Source: Myxosarcina sp. GI1
GTDB taxonomy: Bacteria; Cyanobacteriota; Cyanobacteriia; Cyanobacteriales; Xenococcaceae
DNA length: 64,000 nucleotides
Reading direction: 5' to 3'
NCBI RefSeq assembly: GCF_000756305.1
Contig: NZ_JRFE01000026.1
Span: forward strand, 31,147-95,146
Shown: one piece after another, positions 1-8,749 of the stretch
Layout of the letters: each line of letters starts with the position of its first letter
How positions within the stretch are numbered: the first letter of the stretch is position 1
Translations under genes and position numbers: made by a program
The notes under the pieces: generated by a model
Database searches by the model: none
What the model was told of the DNA's origin: nothing
Seen by the model: only the letters and a program-made list of their open reading frames with translations

Positions 1-613
1 ATTGCCAAAGCAGCAATCCGTTTTGGGGATTTAAGAAAAACACTACTGGTAAAGAACAAAGGCTCTTTGAGAAATCGAAAACCTCGCTCAGTAGATTGTT
101 GTGCTTTATACTCAATCAACAATTGGTCATTGCTCAACTGATGTTTGTCCAAGACATTAGTTGCCAGAATAAATCTTCCTGCTTTTCGTTCTTCTAGAGC
201 AATAGCATTTAGATTAGGAATCAAACTAGCATCAATTTGGTAATGAACCTGAGTTGGGAGTTGATTTTGAGGGGGTCTACCAGATTTGCCGTGACTAAAA
301 TGTGGAATTAGTTTCACATCATATCGTCATTAAGATGTTCTGGTAATATTCCTTCCCCCAGTAAATGTTCTGTAGCTTTACCCTCAAAGAATTTTGGGAA
401 CAGATATAATGGAGAGCTAATCATGCCCAAGCCATTGATAATCATGGCTTTCACTGCTTGCCCTGTTGTTACTTTTTGGTTGCCATGAGAAGCGATAATT
501 TTGTCTATTTCCTCTACTAGCCCAATTTCATCAATTATTCCTGCGATTATTCCACAGTGATTTAGGTCTTTAACTTTTACTTCTGCTGTTGATGGTGTCA
601 TGATTTTTAACAT
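1..613 (-). pseudogene. IS1634-type (DUF4277) transposase, internally deleted, runs off the left edge
   Basis: The first ~96 codons (613 down to about 323) read as the DUF4277 N-terminal domain of IS1634-family transposases (MTPSTAEVKVKDLNHCGI, then GQAVKAMIINGLGMIS and EHLNDD). The frame then hits TGA at 314-316. Immediately after, in another minus-strand frame, the sequence reads as the transposase C-terminus (PTQVHYQIDASLIPN, then QQSTERGFRFLKEPLFFTSS and SPKRIAAL) to the window edge. Members of the family are usually near 550 residues, so most of the catalytic domain between these blocks is missing. The element therefore carries both an internal deletion and a frame change and cannot encode a working transposase. 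Its outer end probably lies near 710, inside the neighbouring RTX gene. Confidence 0.85.
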
Positions 614-673
614 ACCATCAACTTTTTCTTTAATTTAACTTGATTTGATATCCAGACTTGATTCTTCCGATAA

Positions 674-2698
674 TTATTCAGTTATTTTTTTATTTCTGCG
701 GAATGTCGGTTCAAACTTTAGTCCCTCGACTAATAATAGAGAATCAAACCCGTTTTGAAAATCAAAAATCGTATCGGTTCCTTCTTGTACTCTAACTACA
801 AATCGATCTTCTCTTTTCCCTCCAAACAAACGATCGTTTCCCGCGCCGCCATCTAGTCGGTCGTTCCCAGTATCGCCATCAAGAAAATCATCACCATCGT
901 TGCCGCGCAAAATATCGTTTCCCGAACGACCCAGCAAAATATCGTTTCCACCGCGACCATTAATTACATCATTTGAATTTTCTAAACCTCCAACAGTGTT
1001 ATCTAAATCGTTAAGAAAAGTCACCGTATTGGGATTAAAAACTTTACCACGAATTTGCTCGGTGTTAAATACGTCGAAGTTATCTGTAACCCTTGAATCA
1101 AAGTTAAAAAGAATATTGCCGATACCAGAGGATAGATTATCTATATCTTCTATAGCAAAATCTTGCAGTATGACTTTGGTATCTTCTACGCCTTCAAAAG
1201 TAATTTCTAAGTTGTTTTCTTGCTGAGTAAAAATCAAATTCTCTGCGGTTAGCCCTTCTCCAGAAAATTGAAGAGTATCGACTCGATCGATAACTGCTTG
1301 CGAAGGATTAAATCCTTTGCCTACCCCACCAAAATCAGTAATAGTATCGATTCCTTCATCAGCACTAACAATAAATACATCGCGGTCTTTGCCTCCCGTT
1401 ATAGTATCATTGCCTTCTTGTCCCCAAAGAAGGTCTGCTCCAGCCTTGCCAAAAATGATGTCGTTGCCTTCTTTAGCAAAAATTTCGTCATTTTCCTTTG
1501 TACCGATTAAACGATCGCTCTTTGGCGTACTGGAAATAAGATTGAAAATAGGATTTAAGGTTTGCGTGTTTGCATCGGAAAAAACTACATCGGCAATAAA
1601 AATATCGGTAGCTTCATTGTTATCCCCCTCAACCAGATTTGAAGCATTAGAGGCAAATGCTACTTTACTACCATCGGCAGTAATTGAAGGAAAAAAAGAA
1701 TCGTCATTACCCCCTATACGAATGATTTCTCTCGTATTTAAATCGTAGACAAAAATATCTATACTGTTGTTATTATCTCCTTCGACTAAATTTGAAGCTC
1801 CAGAAGCGAATACTATGCGATTGGCATCATCGGCAAATGAGACAGAACCGCCACCTCTGATGCGTGTTGTAATTTCATTAGCGTTCAAATCATAAATTAT
1901 TAAATCATATAAATTAGAGCTGAAATTATTTGTTACAGGGTCAAAAGCATCTGACACAAATGCCACTTTGCTACCATCAGCATTAATTGAAGGAAAAAAA
2001 GAACCAATGTTGTTACCGCTAATGCGGATAATGTCTTCTGTAGCTAAATCGTAAACGAATATGTCTCGGTTGTAGTTGGTATCGTTCTCCACTAAATTTG
2101 TAGCAAAAGACTCAAATGCTACTTTGCTGCCATCAGCACTAATTGAAGAAGAAAGAGAATCATTATTACCATCAACACGGTTTAACTTATTAGTATTAAG
2201 ATCGAAGACAAAAATATCTCCTACGCCATTGACGATAGTGTTTCCACCAAGAGTAATATCGAACTCTGCTAAATCGTAACCTCCAGAAAATGCAATTTTG
2301 CTGCTGTCAGCATTAATTGAAACATCAGAAAAAGTATCATTGGGAACACCATTTATTTCAGTAACAATTTTATTAGTATTTAAGTCAAAGATATTAAGAC
2401 CACCATTAGAATCTTGAAATACTAGCTTACTGCCGTTGGCTTTACTCGTAATTCCTAGTATTTGAGTAGGTAAAAAACTATTGGCATCGAAAGGACGAGT
2501 AATTTTTTCTGTACTCAAATCGTAAACAAAAATATCTTCTGTATTATTAGTATCTTTTTATATTAAGTTTGTAGCACTAGAGCCAAAAGCTACTTTACTG
2601 CCATCATCAGCAATTATAGGACTGAAAGAAAAACCATTGCCGCCAAGACGAATAATTTCCGATGTATCTCGAGCGTTATTAGTACGAGTATTAACCAT
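674..2698 (-). pseudogene. Beta-propeller / RTX calcium-binding repeat protein, interrupted by an in-frame stop
   Basis: The N-terminal two thirds is made of TolB/PD40-like propeller repeats (GSKVAFASNASNLVEGDNN followed by DIFVYDL). The C-terminal third carries hemolysin-type RTX nonapeptides (GNDILLGRSGNDILRGNDGD), normally a Ca-dependent fold in proteins secreted by type I export. The only good ATG is at 2696-2698 (MVNTRTNNARD). The first repeat reads NLI-stop-KDTN, where sister repeats read NLVENDTN, so codon 2558-2560 is a TAA in place of an acidic or amide codon. The open frame after it begins only at a TTG inside a repeat (2516-2518). The C-terminus also departs from the RTX pattern after GLKFE and ends in PTFRRNKKITE, probably transposon-derived. 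Either a recent nonsense mutation or a dead gene. Confidence 0.8.
698..710. repeat. Putative terminus of the IS1634-type element
   Basis: The sequence TGCGGAATGTCGG lies exactly where the RTX reading frame stops resembling its family (after GLKFE). It is about 90 bases outside the transposase start, a plausible place for an insertion-sequence end. The matching inverted repeat at the other end lies outside the window, so the assignment is an inference from position. Confidence 0.4.
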
Positions 2699-2792
2699 AA
2701 TTGATTATTTTTGTTAGCTAGTTTGCAAGAACGACAGATTTTCATCAAAATTACTTGGAAATAAAGCGGCGATCGCACCATTGTTTCTTTTA

Positions 2793-3113
2793 TTAGTCAA
2801 ATCCTATTTCGCTACACACTTCATAAAAAGAAGTATTGGGTTTGGTGGTAAACAAAGGAGTCATTTCTTCTAAAATTGCTTCGTATGCTTCTGTTTGGTT
2901 TTCTTGCATATCATCAATTTTTTCCCAAACAATTATGGCAATTCCTTCATCGGTTCCTGGCTTTTGCAGTAGATATGCTCCTTGAAAACCATGTGTATAA
3001 GTAGAAACAGCTTTTTCATACAGTCGTTGAGCTTCGGCAAATCGCCCTGATTTAAATTGACCAATAGCGACATAGGCATACTTGTGTTTAAGAAAATCGA
3101 GAAATTCCTGCAT
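2793..3113 (-). CDS. ABM-like dimeric alpha/beta barrel protein
   Basis: A 106-residue soluble protein with no signal peptide. Its layout is that of the dimeric alpha/beta barrel (antibiotic biosynthesis monooxygenase-like) fold: an N-terminal strand/helix (FLKHKYAYVAIGQFKSGRFAEAQRLYEKAV), a central strand (FQGAYLLQKPGTDEGIAIIVWE) and a helix before a C-terminal strand (PNTSFYEVCSEIGFD). Such proteins range from small oxygenases to stress proteins without known chemistry, and no catalytic residue can be named here. The start is the ATG at 3111-3113. A 10-bp hairpin lies in its leader at 3142-3168. The function is unknown and the fold assignment is moderate. Confidence 0.6.
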   Translation of the reverse strand: MQEFLDFLKHKYAYVAIGQFKSGRFAEAQRLYEKAVSTYTHGFQGAYLLQKPGTDEGIAIIVWEKIDDMQENQTEAYEAILEEMTPLFTTKPNTSFYEVCSEIGFD

Positions 3114-3141
3114 GAGACTTGATTCCTAATTATTAAATATT

Positions 3142-3168
3142 AATGGTTAGCATTTTACGCTAACCATT
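3142..3168. promoter_or_regulatory. Perfect 10-bp inverted repeat in the leader of the ABM-like gene
   Basis: AATGGTTAGC at 3142-3151 and GCTAACCATT at 3159-3168 are exact reverse complements separated by 7 bases. The repeat ends 29 bases upstream of the minus-strand start codon at 3113. It has no T-run on either side, so an operator or leader hairpin is more likely than a terminator. Confidence 0.4.
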
Positions 3169-3592
3169 GGCTGTCTCTAAAGATATTTTGTTAAATAACT
3201 CAACAGTATAAATAAAAGTTAAACCTCAAGACTTTATCTTGCAAACTGATAGCAGGAGGCGAGCTCACAAACGCTATTGTGAAATCACTGATTCTCCTAT
3301 TACTAAGGTTTCTTCAGCAATCCGAATCACTAAAACTCGATCGGTTAATTTTTTTATTAATAATTAATATTTATTCGTTTAACTTTATTTTTGTTTGGAT
3401 TTGCTTTAAAAGAAATTGCAGCTTTAATATTTTAGTTTCCGAAAAGAGTTAATCTCAAAATAACAAGCAATTAATTCTTGCTTAATTTCTTAACAAAGAT
3501 AGCAGACACCTAAAATCTATTTATTCGATCCTATTCTCGATACAAGTAGGTTCTAGATCGAGCTAAATAGAACTTTTACTAAGGGGAAAATT
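3169..3592. other. Long intergenic region upstream of the EF-G paralogue
   Basis: About 420 AT-rich bases between divergent genes, presumably holding both promoters. A minus-strand open stretch at about 3276-3356 (LTDRVLVIRIAEETLVIGES) looks protein-like but is only about 27 codons long and has no start, so it may be a gene relic. A clear Shine-Dalgarno sequence (AAGGGG, 3581-3586) belongs to the downstream gene. Confidence 0.5.
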
Positions 3593-5635
3593 ATGAGTGA
3601 AAATAAAATAGAGAACATTCGTAATGTAGCAATTGTCGGTCCTTATTCTAGTGGTAAAACTACTTTATTAGAAAGTATTTTATTTGTTACTAAAGCAATT
3701 ACTCGCAAAGGAACTATTAAAGATGGCAATACCGTATCCGATCATTCGGCAGAGGCACGCGATCGCTCTATGAGCGTCGAAGTCTCCGTTGCCAGCACTA
3801 ATTATCGAGATATTAATTTTACTTTTTTAGACTGTCCTGGTTCGGTCGAATTTATTCAAGAAACTTACAACGCTCTTATCGGTGCGGGGGCGGCTATAAT
3901 CGTTTGCGAACCAGCGATCGATCGCGTTTTAACACTCTCGCCGTTGTTTAAATTTCTCGATGATTGGGAAATACCCCATTTAGTGTTTATCAATAAAATC
4001 GATCGCAATGCTCATGGCTATATGGAAATCTTGGAAGCTTTAAAAGCAGTTTCCAGTCGTCCTCTCGTTCCTCAACAATATCCTATTCGCCAGAAAGATA
4101 CTTGCATTGGTTATATAGATTTAGTTACCGAACAAGCCTACCACTACCATTTAGGAAATCCTGCTGACCCCGTACCCATACCCGAACATTTAGCTGAAGC
4201 CGAAAGGATGGCGCGGACGGAAATGTTAGAAACCCTAGCTGATTTTGACGACCATTTACTTGAAGAACTAATCGAAGAAATCGAACCTCCCCAGGAAGAA
4301 ATTCTTCGCGATTTAAAACAAGATGTAAGTGCCGATTTAATCGTGCCAGTTTTCTGCGGTATGGCAGAATCAGATTATGGAGTTCGTCCTTTACTCGATG
4401 CTTTAGTCAAAGAAACACCCGCCCCCGATATTACCTCTCAGCGTCGCGGTTTACAAACCCCAACCGATGACGAAACCGCAGTTCAAGTTCTCAAAACTTA
4501 CTTTACTTCTCAAGGAAAGTTATCTTTGGTTCGCGTTTGGCAAGGTCGGCTTAAAGACGGCATGGTCTTAAACGGCGAGCGTATTGGCGGTATCTATCGT
4601 CTGATGGGACAGCAACAAGAATCGGTCAATCAAGCTAACATAGGCGAAATTGTGGCTCTCAGTCGAATGGAAAGTGCTAAAACTGGAGACACTTTGACCA
4701 ATTGTCCTCTCACCAAACCTTTTAAATCACTACCCGAAGCAGAAAAAATTGCGCCCGTCTATGCTCTGGCAATTGCGCCAGAAAATCGTCAAGATGAAGT
4801 AAAAGTAAGCAATGCTCTTAGTAATCTCTTAGAAGAAGACCCTTCTTTATATTGGGAACAGCACGGCGATACCCACGAAGTAATTTTATGGGGACAAGGA
4901 GAAATACATCTTCAAGTTGCTTTAGACCGCCTGAAACGCAAGTATAGCTTACCCATGAGTACCAACTTGCCTCAAGTTCCCTATAAAGAAACTATTCGTA
5001 GCTCTACTAATTCACACGGACGTTACAAACATCAAAGTGGCGGTCATGGTGCTTTTGGCGATGTCTATCTAGATATCAAACCCCTATCTCGTGGCGAAGG
5101 TTTTAATTTTCATCAAACCATTGTCGGTGGTGTAGTTCCCAGACGCTATATCCCAGGAGTGGAAACGGGAGTAAGGGAATATCTACAACAAGGTCCTTTA
5201 GGTTTCCCCGTCGTCGATGTAGACGTTACGCTGACAGATGGTTCTTATCACTCAGTAGACAGTTCCGAACAGGCATTCAAACAAGCTGCTCGTATTGCCA
5301 TGACCGAAGGAATGACTAAGTGCAAACCAGTGCTACTCGAACCTGTTTTAGCGATCGCCGTTTCCGCTCCTACTGAGTTTACTTCTAAGGCATTACAGTT
5401 AATCACCAGACGCAGAGGGCAAATCTTGGGTTACGATACCATTGCTGATTGGAAGGGTTGGGATAAAGTTACAGGTTACTTACCCCAGGCAGAAATGCAC
5501 GATTTTATCGTCGAACTGCGATCGCTTACCTTGGGAGTCGGCTTTTTTGAATGGAAATACGCTCACCTGGCAGAAGTTCCCGATAAGTTAGCCAACGGTA
5601 TTTTAGAAGAAGTTGCGAGTAAGAATGGGCAATAA
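3593..5635 (+). CDS. Elongation factor G-like GTPase (EF-G paralogue)
   Basis: A 680-residue translational GTPase with EF-G domain order: G domain to about residue 280, then beta-barrel domain II, domain III, the domain IV region (about 460-590, containing GRYKHQSGGHGAFGDV) and a C-terminal domain V. The nucleotide motifs are intact: P-loop GPYSSGKT at 16-23, DCPG at 80-83, NKID at 134-137. The switch I motif is DRSMSVE rather than the RGITI of canonical FusA, which marks the EF-G-like paralogue group found in many cyanobacteria. The canonical role is ribosomal translocation, but paralogues may act in recycling or under stress. The start is set by AAGGGG six bases upstream. It converges with the ubiD-type gene across a palindrome. 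Confidence 0.9.
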   Translation: MSENKIENIRNVAIVGPYSSGKTTLLESILFVTKAITRKGTIKDGNTVSDHSAEARDRSMSVEVSVASTNYRDINFTFLDCPGSVEFIQETYNALIGAGAAIIVCEPAIDRVLTLSPLFKFLDDWEIPHLVFINKIDRNAHGYMEILEALKAVSSRPLVPQQYPIRQKDTCIGYIDLVTEQAYHYHLGNPADPVPIPEHLAEAERMARTEMLETLADFDDHLLEELIEEIEPPQEEILRDLKQDVSADLIVPVFCGMAESDYGVRPLLDALVKETPAPDITSQRRGLQTPTDDETAVQVLKTYFTSQGKLSLVRVWQGRLKDGMVLNGERIGGIYRLMGQQQESVNQANIGEIVALSRMESAKTGDTLTNCPLTKPFKSLPEAEKIAPVYALAIAPENRQDEVKVSNALSNLLEEDPSLYWEQHGDTHEVILWGQGEIHLQVALDRLKRKYSLPMSTNLPQVPYKETIRSSTNSHGRYKHQSGGHGAFGDVYLDIKPLSRGEGFNFHQTIVGGVVPRRYIPGVETGVREYLQQGPLGFPVVDVDVTLTDGSYHSVDSSEQAFKQAARIAMTEGMTKCKPVLLEPVLAIAVSAPTEFTSKALQLITRRRGQILGYDTIADWKGWDKVTGYLPQAEMHDFIVELRSLTLGVGFFEWKYAHLAEVPDKLANGILEEVASKNGQ

Positions 5636-5655
5636 ATTCGATTTATAGCAGCAGC

Positions 5656-5679
5656 AAGGGCGAATCGCGATTCGCCCTT
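5656..5679. repeat. 24-bp perfect palindrome between convergent genes (dispersed repeat / bidirectional terminator)
   Basis: The half-site AAGGGCGAATCG (5656-5667) is followed directly by its exact reverse complement (5668-5679). It sits in the 61-base gap between two convergent genes, where a strong hairpin could end transcription from both sides. Palindromes of the type GGGCGAAT...ATTCGCCC recur many times in cyanobacterial genomes; this is the only copy noticed in the window. Confidence 0.7.
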
Positions 5680-5696
5680 ACAAAATGTGACCATAT

Positions 5697-7208
5697 TTAT
5701 CTCATGTCATAACCGAATAGATTAGCGTTAACTTCTTCTGCAAGATCGATATCTTCTAAGCCATATTCCTGCCAACGCCGTTCGACCATTGCAGCAACAT
5801 CGGGATCGGATTCTAAAGGTTCGCCCCACTCATGATTGGTTTCGGGAGGAATTTTGGTAGTAGCATCAATACCCATGCGTCCTCCCAAACCAATTTTGAC
5901 GCTGGCAAAGTCAAGAGTATCGAAGGGAGTTTCGGAGAGAATGAACACGTCACGGGAGGGATCGACTTTAGAACTTATCGCCCAAACCACCTGACGAGGA
6001 TCGCGGATATTAATATTTTTATCGACGACAATGACAAATTTAGTATAGGTAAATTGCGGTAGTGCGCTCCAAAAAGCCAGGGCAGCGCGTCTGGCTTGAC
6101 CAGGATAGGCTTTATCGATGGAAATAATTGCTGCCTTATAGCTCAAAGCCTCCATCGGCAAAAAGAAATCAGTTATTTCCGACACTTGCTGGCGCAAAAT
6201 TGGGGTATAAATGCGGTTTAGCGCGATCGCCATCATTGCTTCTTCTTTCGGGGGACGACCGCTAAAGGTAGTAAGGTAAATAGGATCTTTACGATGGGTG
6301 AGACAGTGAAAGCGAACCAAAGGCGAATCTTCCACCCCGCCATAGTAGCCCATGTGATCGCCAAAAGGTCCATCGGGTAAAACTTCCCCTGGAGTAATCG
6401 TACCTTCTAAGACAAACTCCGAGTCGGCAGGAACTTCTAAATTTACCGTTTTGCACTTAGTAAGCTTGACTCCACTACCGCCATACAAACCTGCAAACAG
6501 CCATTCTGATAGATCTACAGGTATGGGAGTCGCCGCCGCCATAATAATTAAAGGATCGACACCTAGCGCGATCGCAATTTCTAATTTTTTCCCTGCTTCG
6601 GCAGCCTTACGCAGATGCCTCGCCCCTCCCCTTACCGACAACCAGTGAACAGTCATGGTATTTTTTGACTGTAGCTGAAGGCGATAGACACCTACATTGG
6701 GAGTACCCGTTTCTACATCTCTAGTAATTACCAGCCCCAAAGTAATAATCTTACCCGCATCACCAGGATAGGGACGAATCATTGGAATTTGGTTTAAGTC
6801 CAAATCTTCATCTTTAATTACCACCTGCTGACAGGGAGGAAAAAAGTCTTTGCCTGGTTTGGCTTTAACTACGTCAAACAAAACTTTGCCAAAATCTACG
6901 GCTTGAGAAATCTTTTTCGGGGGTTTGGGCTGCTGTAGCATTGCCAGCTTTTTCCCCAAATCTTCCAATTCCTCTGGCTGCTGCATATTCATCGCCCAGC
7001 AGATTCTCTCTACCGTACCCATAAGGTTAATCGCTACGGGAAAAGGAGAACCCTTAACGTTTTCAAACAGCAACCCAGAACCGCCAGCCTGTAACATGCG
7101 GTTAGATATCTCCGCAATTTCTAAATCGGGATCGACCAACGCCGAAATCCGTCTTAGCTGTCCTCTTTGCTCTAAAAGTTTGATAAATCCCCGTAAGTCT
7201 CTTGCCAT
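5697..7208 (-). CDS. ubiD: UbiD family (de)carboxylase
   Basis: 503 residues, full length for the family. UbiD enzymes use prenylated FMN to decarboxylate unsaturated or aromatic acids; in quinone biosynthesis the substrate is a polyprenyl hydroxybenzoate. Visible family blocks are NVGVYRLQLQSKNTMTVHW in the centre, VPADSEFVLEGTITPGEVLPDGPFGDHMGYYGG with the conserved acidic/Arg active-site region, and IALNRIYTPILRQQVSEI. Cyanobacteria make plastoquinone and a UbiD-type step is expected, so this may serve that pathway; no other quinone gene is adjacent to confirm it. The start ATG at 7206-7208 is unambiguous. Confidence 0.88.
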   Translation of the reverse strand: MARDLRGFIKLLEQRGQLRRISALVDPDLEIAEISNRMLQAGGSGLLFENVKGSPFPVAINLMGTVERICWAMNMQQPEELEDLGKKLAMLQQPKPPKKISQAVDFGKVLFDVVKAKPGKDFFPPCQQVVIKDEDLDLNQIPMIRPYPGDAGKIITLGLVITRDVETGTPNVGVYRLQLQSKNTMTVHWLSVRGGARHLRKAAEAGKKLEIAIALGVDPLIIMAAATPIPVDLSEWLFAGLYGGSGVKLTKCKTVNLEVPADSEFVLEGTITPGEVLPDGPFGDHMGYYGGVEDSPLVRFHCLTHRKDPIYLTTFSGRPPKEEAMMAIALNRIYTPILRQQVSEITDFFLPMEALSYKAAIISIDKAYPGQARRAALAFWSALPQFTYTKFVIVVDKNINIRDPRQVVWAISSKVDPSRDVFILSETPFDTLDFASVKIGLGGRMGIDATTKIPPETNHEWGEPLESDPDVAAMVERRWQEYGLEDIDLAEEVNANLFGYDMR

Positions 7209-7355
7209 AGTAAAAATAAAATCCGTTTATTTATTATGAACCGATCTCAAACGGGAAAAGTAAATATAGTGGGGTAAAAATAGAATATGATGAGTAGCGC
7301 GATCGCTTTAGTTAAAATTAGCAAAGTAAAAATAACCAATTCCAACAATGAAAAC

Positions 7356-7946
7356 CTATGCTTGAGAACTACTTTCACCTTTAATCACTGCTGCACCAAT
7401 TAAATGAGCCAAGCGCAAGGCTTCTGGTACCTTCCCGCAGTCTGTCAGACGTTTTAAAGCTGCGGCAATTATCTCTGGCTGTTCCCCCCACACTTGAAAA
7501 TAAAATGGAGGATAGACATGAATTTCCCCTGCTTTTTGTAATAGTTCTAGGCGTTTGGCGCGATCGCCCAAGCGAGAAAGAGCCTGTTTCATTTTAGGTA
7601 AATTGGGAAGTCGGCGCATTACTGCCACGCATGGTAATTGTAAATTAACTGAGAGCGTGGGTAAATCGACTAAGTTAAATCCACCAAAGCCAATACCATC
7701 GAGCAATACTAAATGTAGCTGTGGTAAAAACTTGCCACCGATCAGTAACTCGCTAATAACCTCGGTTGCATCCCAACCATCGGGTTGTATTTCACCCCAA
7801 ACCATACCTTCAAACCTAGTATTAGCGCAAACTATGCCAGCTAGAGGAACTTTTTCTGATTGATGCCGTATAAAAGGAGCATCGTCAAAACCGATCGCTC
7901 TGATTTTACGATTTTGTGCGATTAAGTCCTTTAGTTCTCTAGGCAT
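7356..7946 (-). CDS. DUF99 family protein (endonuclease V-like fold)
   Basis: A 196-residue soluble protein. It shows the DUF99 pattern: IRAIGFDDAPF near the N-terminus with an acidic pair, then LLIGGKFLPQLHLVLLDGIGFGGFNLVDLP and PCVAVMRRLPN. DUF99 proteins are distant relatives of endonuclease V, and conserved Asp residues (FDD; LLDG) could bind metal, but no activity is established. The C-terminus ends in HLIGAAVIKGESSSQA, in keeping with the family helix. It is transcribed in the same direction as ubiD with a 147-base gap, and probably independently. Confidence 0.8.
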   Translation of the reverse strand: MPRELKDLIAQNRKIRAIGFDDAPFIRHQSEKVPLAGIVCANTRFEGMVWGEIQPDGWDATEVISELLIGGKFLPQLHLVLLDGIGFGGFNLVDLPTLSVNLQLPCVAVMRRLPNLPKMKQALSRLGDRAKRLELLQKAGEIHVYPPFYFQVWGEQPEIIAAALKRLTDCGKVPEALRLAHLIGAAVIKGESSSQA

Positions 7947-8017
7947 CGTTAATAATGTAGTTAATATTTATTTTGCTTCTGTAATTAACTACCAAGCACC
8001 AAACTTATTATTTAGCA

Positions 8018-8497
8018 ATGTTTTTTCCGTTATCAAAACAATTTAATTATTTCGTCATCATATTTATAGTATTTATAGCTAGTGTAGGAATTTTGACACA
8101 AGCCAAACCGAGTGATGCTGCTAATATGCTGAGTAGAGAAGAAGTCATAGAAATAGTTGAGAGACAGGCTAGAGCTTGGGAAAATAGGGACGCAGAGGCG
8201 ATCGCTAATGATTTTGCTGAAGACGCTGTATTTGTAGTTCCAGGAATGAAGTTTGAGGGTAGAACAAAGATTAAAGCTGCTGCCGAAGATTATTTTAAGC
8301 AGTTTACCGATACAAAAGTTGAAATTAAAAATACCATCATAGAAGGCGATCGCGGGGCGGTGGAGTGGAACTGGCGCGATCGCTCCAAACATGCTCAAAA
8401 GCTTAGTTATGCTGAAGACGCAATTATCTTTGAGCTTGAGGAAGACAAAATTATATATTGGCGAGAGTATATCGAGAAAAAATCGCCATCCAGCTAG
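8018..8497 (+). CDS. Secreted SnoaL/NTF2-like protein
   Basis: 159 residues. An N-terminal hydrophobic stretch (FVIIFIVFIASVGILTQA, about residues 12-29) followed by KPSDAA looks like a signal peptide. The rest (EIVERQARAWENRDAEAIANDFAEDAVFVVPG through DKIIYWREYIEKK) is a single NTF2-like/SnoaL cone fold of the kind found in ketosteroid isomerase-like and polyketide cyclase-like proteins. The substrate cannot be inferred, because these domains are used both as enzymes and as binding modules. Exported versions are common in cyanobacteria. It stands alone between two minus-strand genes. Confidence 0.78.
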   Translation: MFFPLSKQFNYFVIIFIVFIASVGILTQAKPSDAANMLSREEVIEIVERQARAWENRDAEAIANDFAEDAVFVVPGMKFEGRTKIKAAAEDYFKQFTDTKVEIKNTIIEGDRGAVEWNWRDRSKHAQKLSYAEDAIIFELEEDKIIYWREYIEKKSPSS

Positions 8498-8749
8498 TTG
8501 CTAAAACTACTGATAGAGATCGGTAATAGATTCTCAGGGACGAGTTGCCAACACTTGGACAGACTTACTTAACTGAGCCAACCTTGGTTTTAAAGATATA
8601 TCGATTATCGAACGACTGTATTATTTTTAAAACAAAACTACTAAAGCTATAAATTAATAATATTCGGTATAAGTTTATTAATAAAAGTGGCGTTGCTCAA
8701 TTGTAGTGGTATGAGACATTTTTCTATTTGTTCTAAGATTTACGTTCTT

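Noticed and set aside
900-2279. Plus-strand open frames across the RTX/propeller gene
   Set aside because: They are antisense shadows of the repeat-coding minus-strand gene; their sequences are low in complexity and match no family.
3276-3356. Minus-strand protein-like stretch LTDRVLVIRIAEETLVIGES
   Set aside because: Only about 27 codons, no start codon, and a stop just upstream; at best a relic, not reported as a gene.
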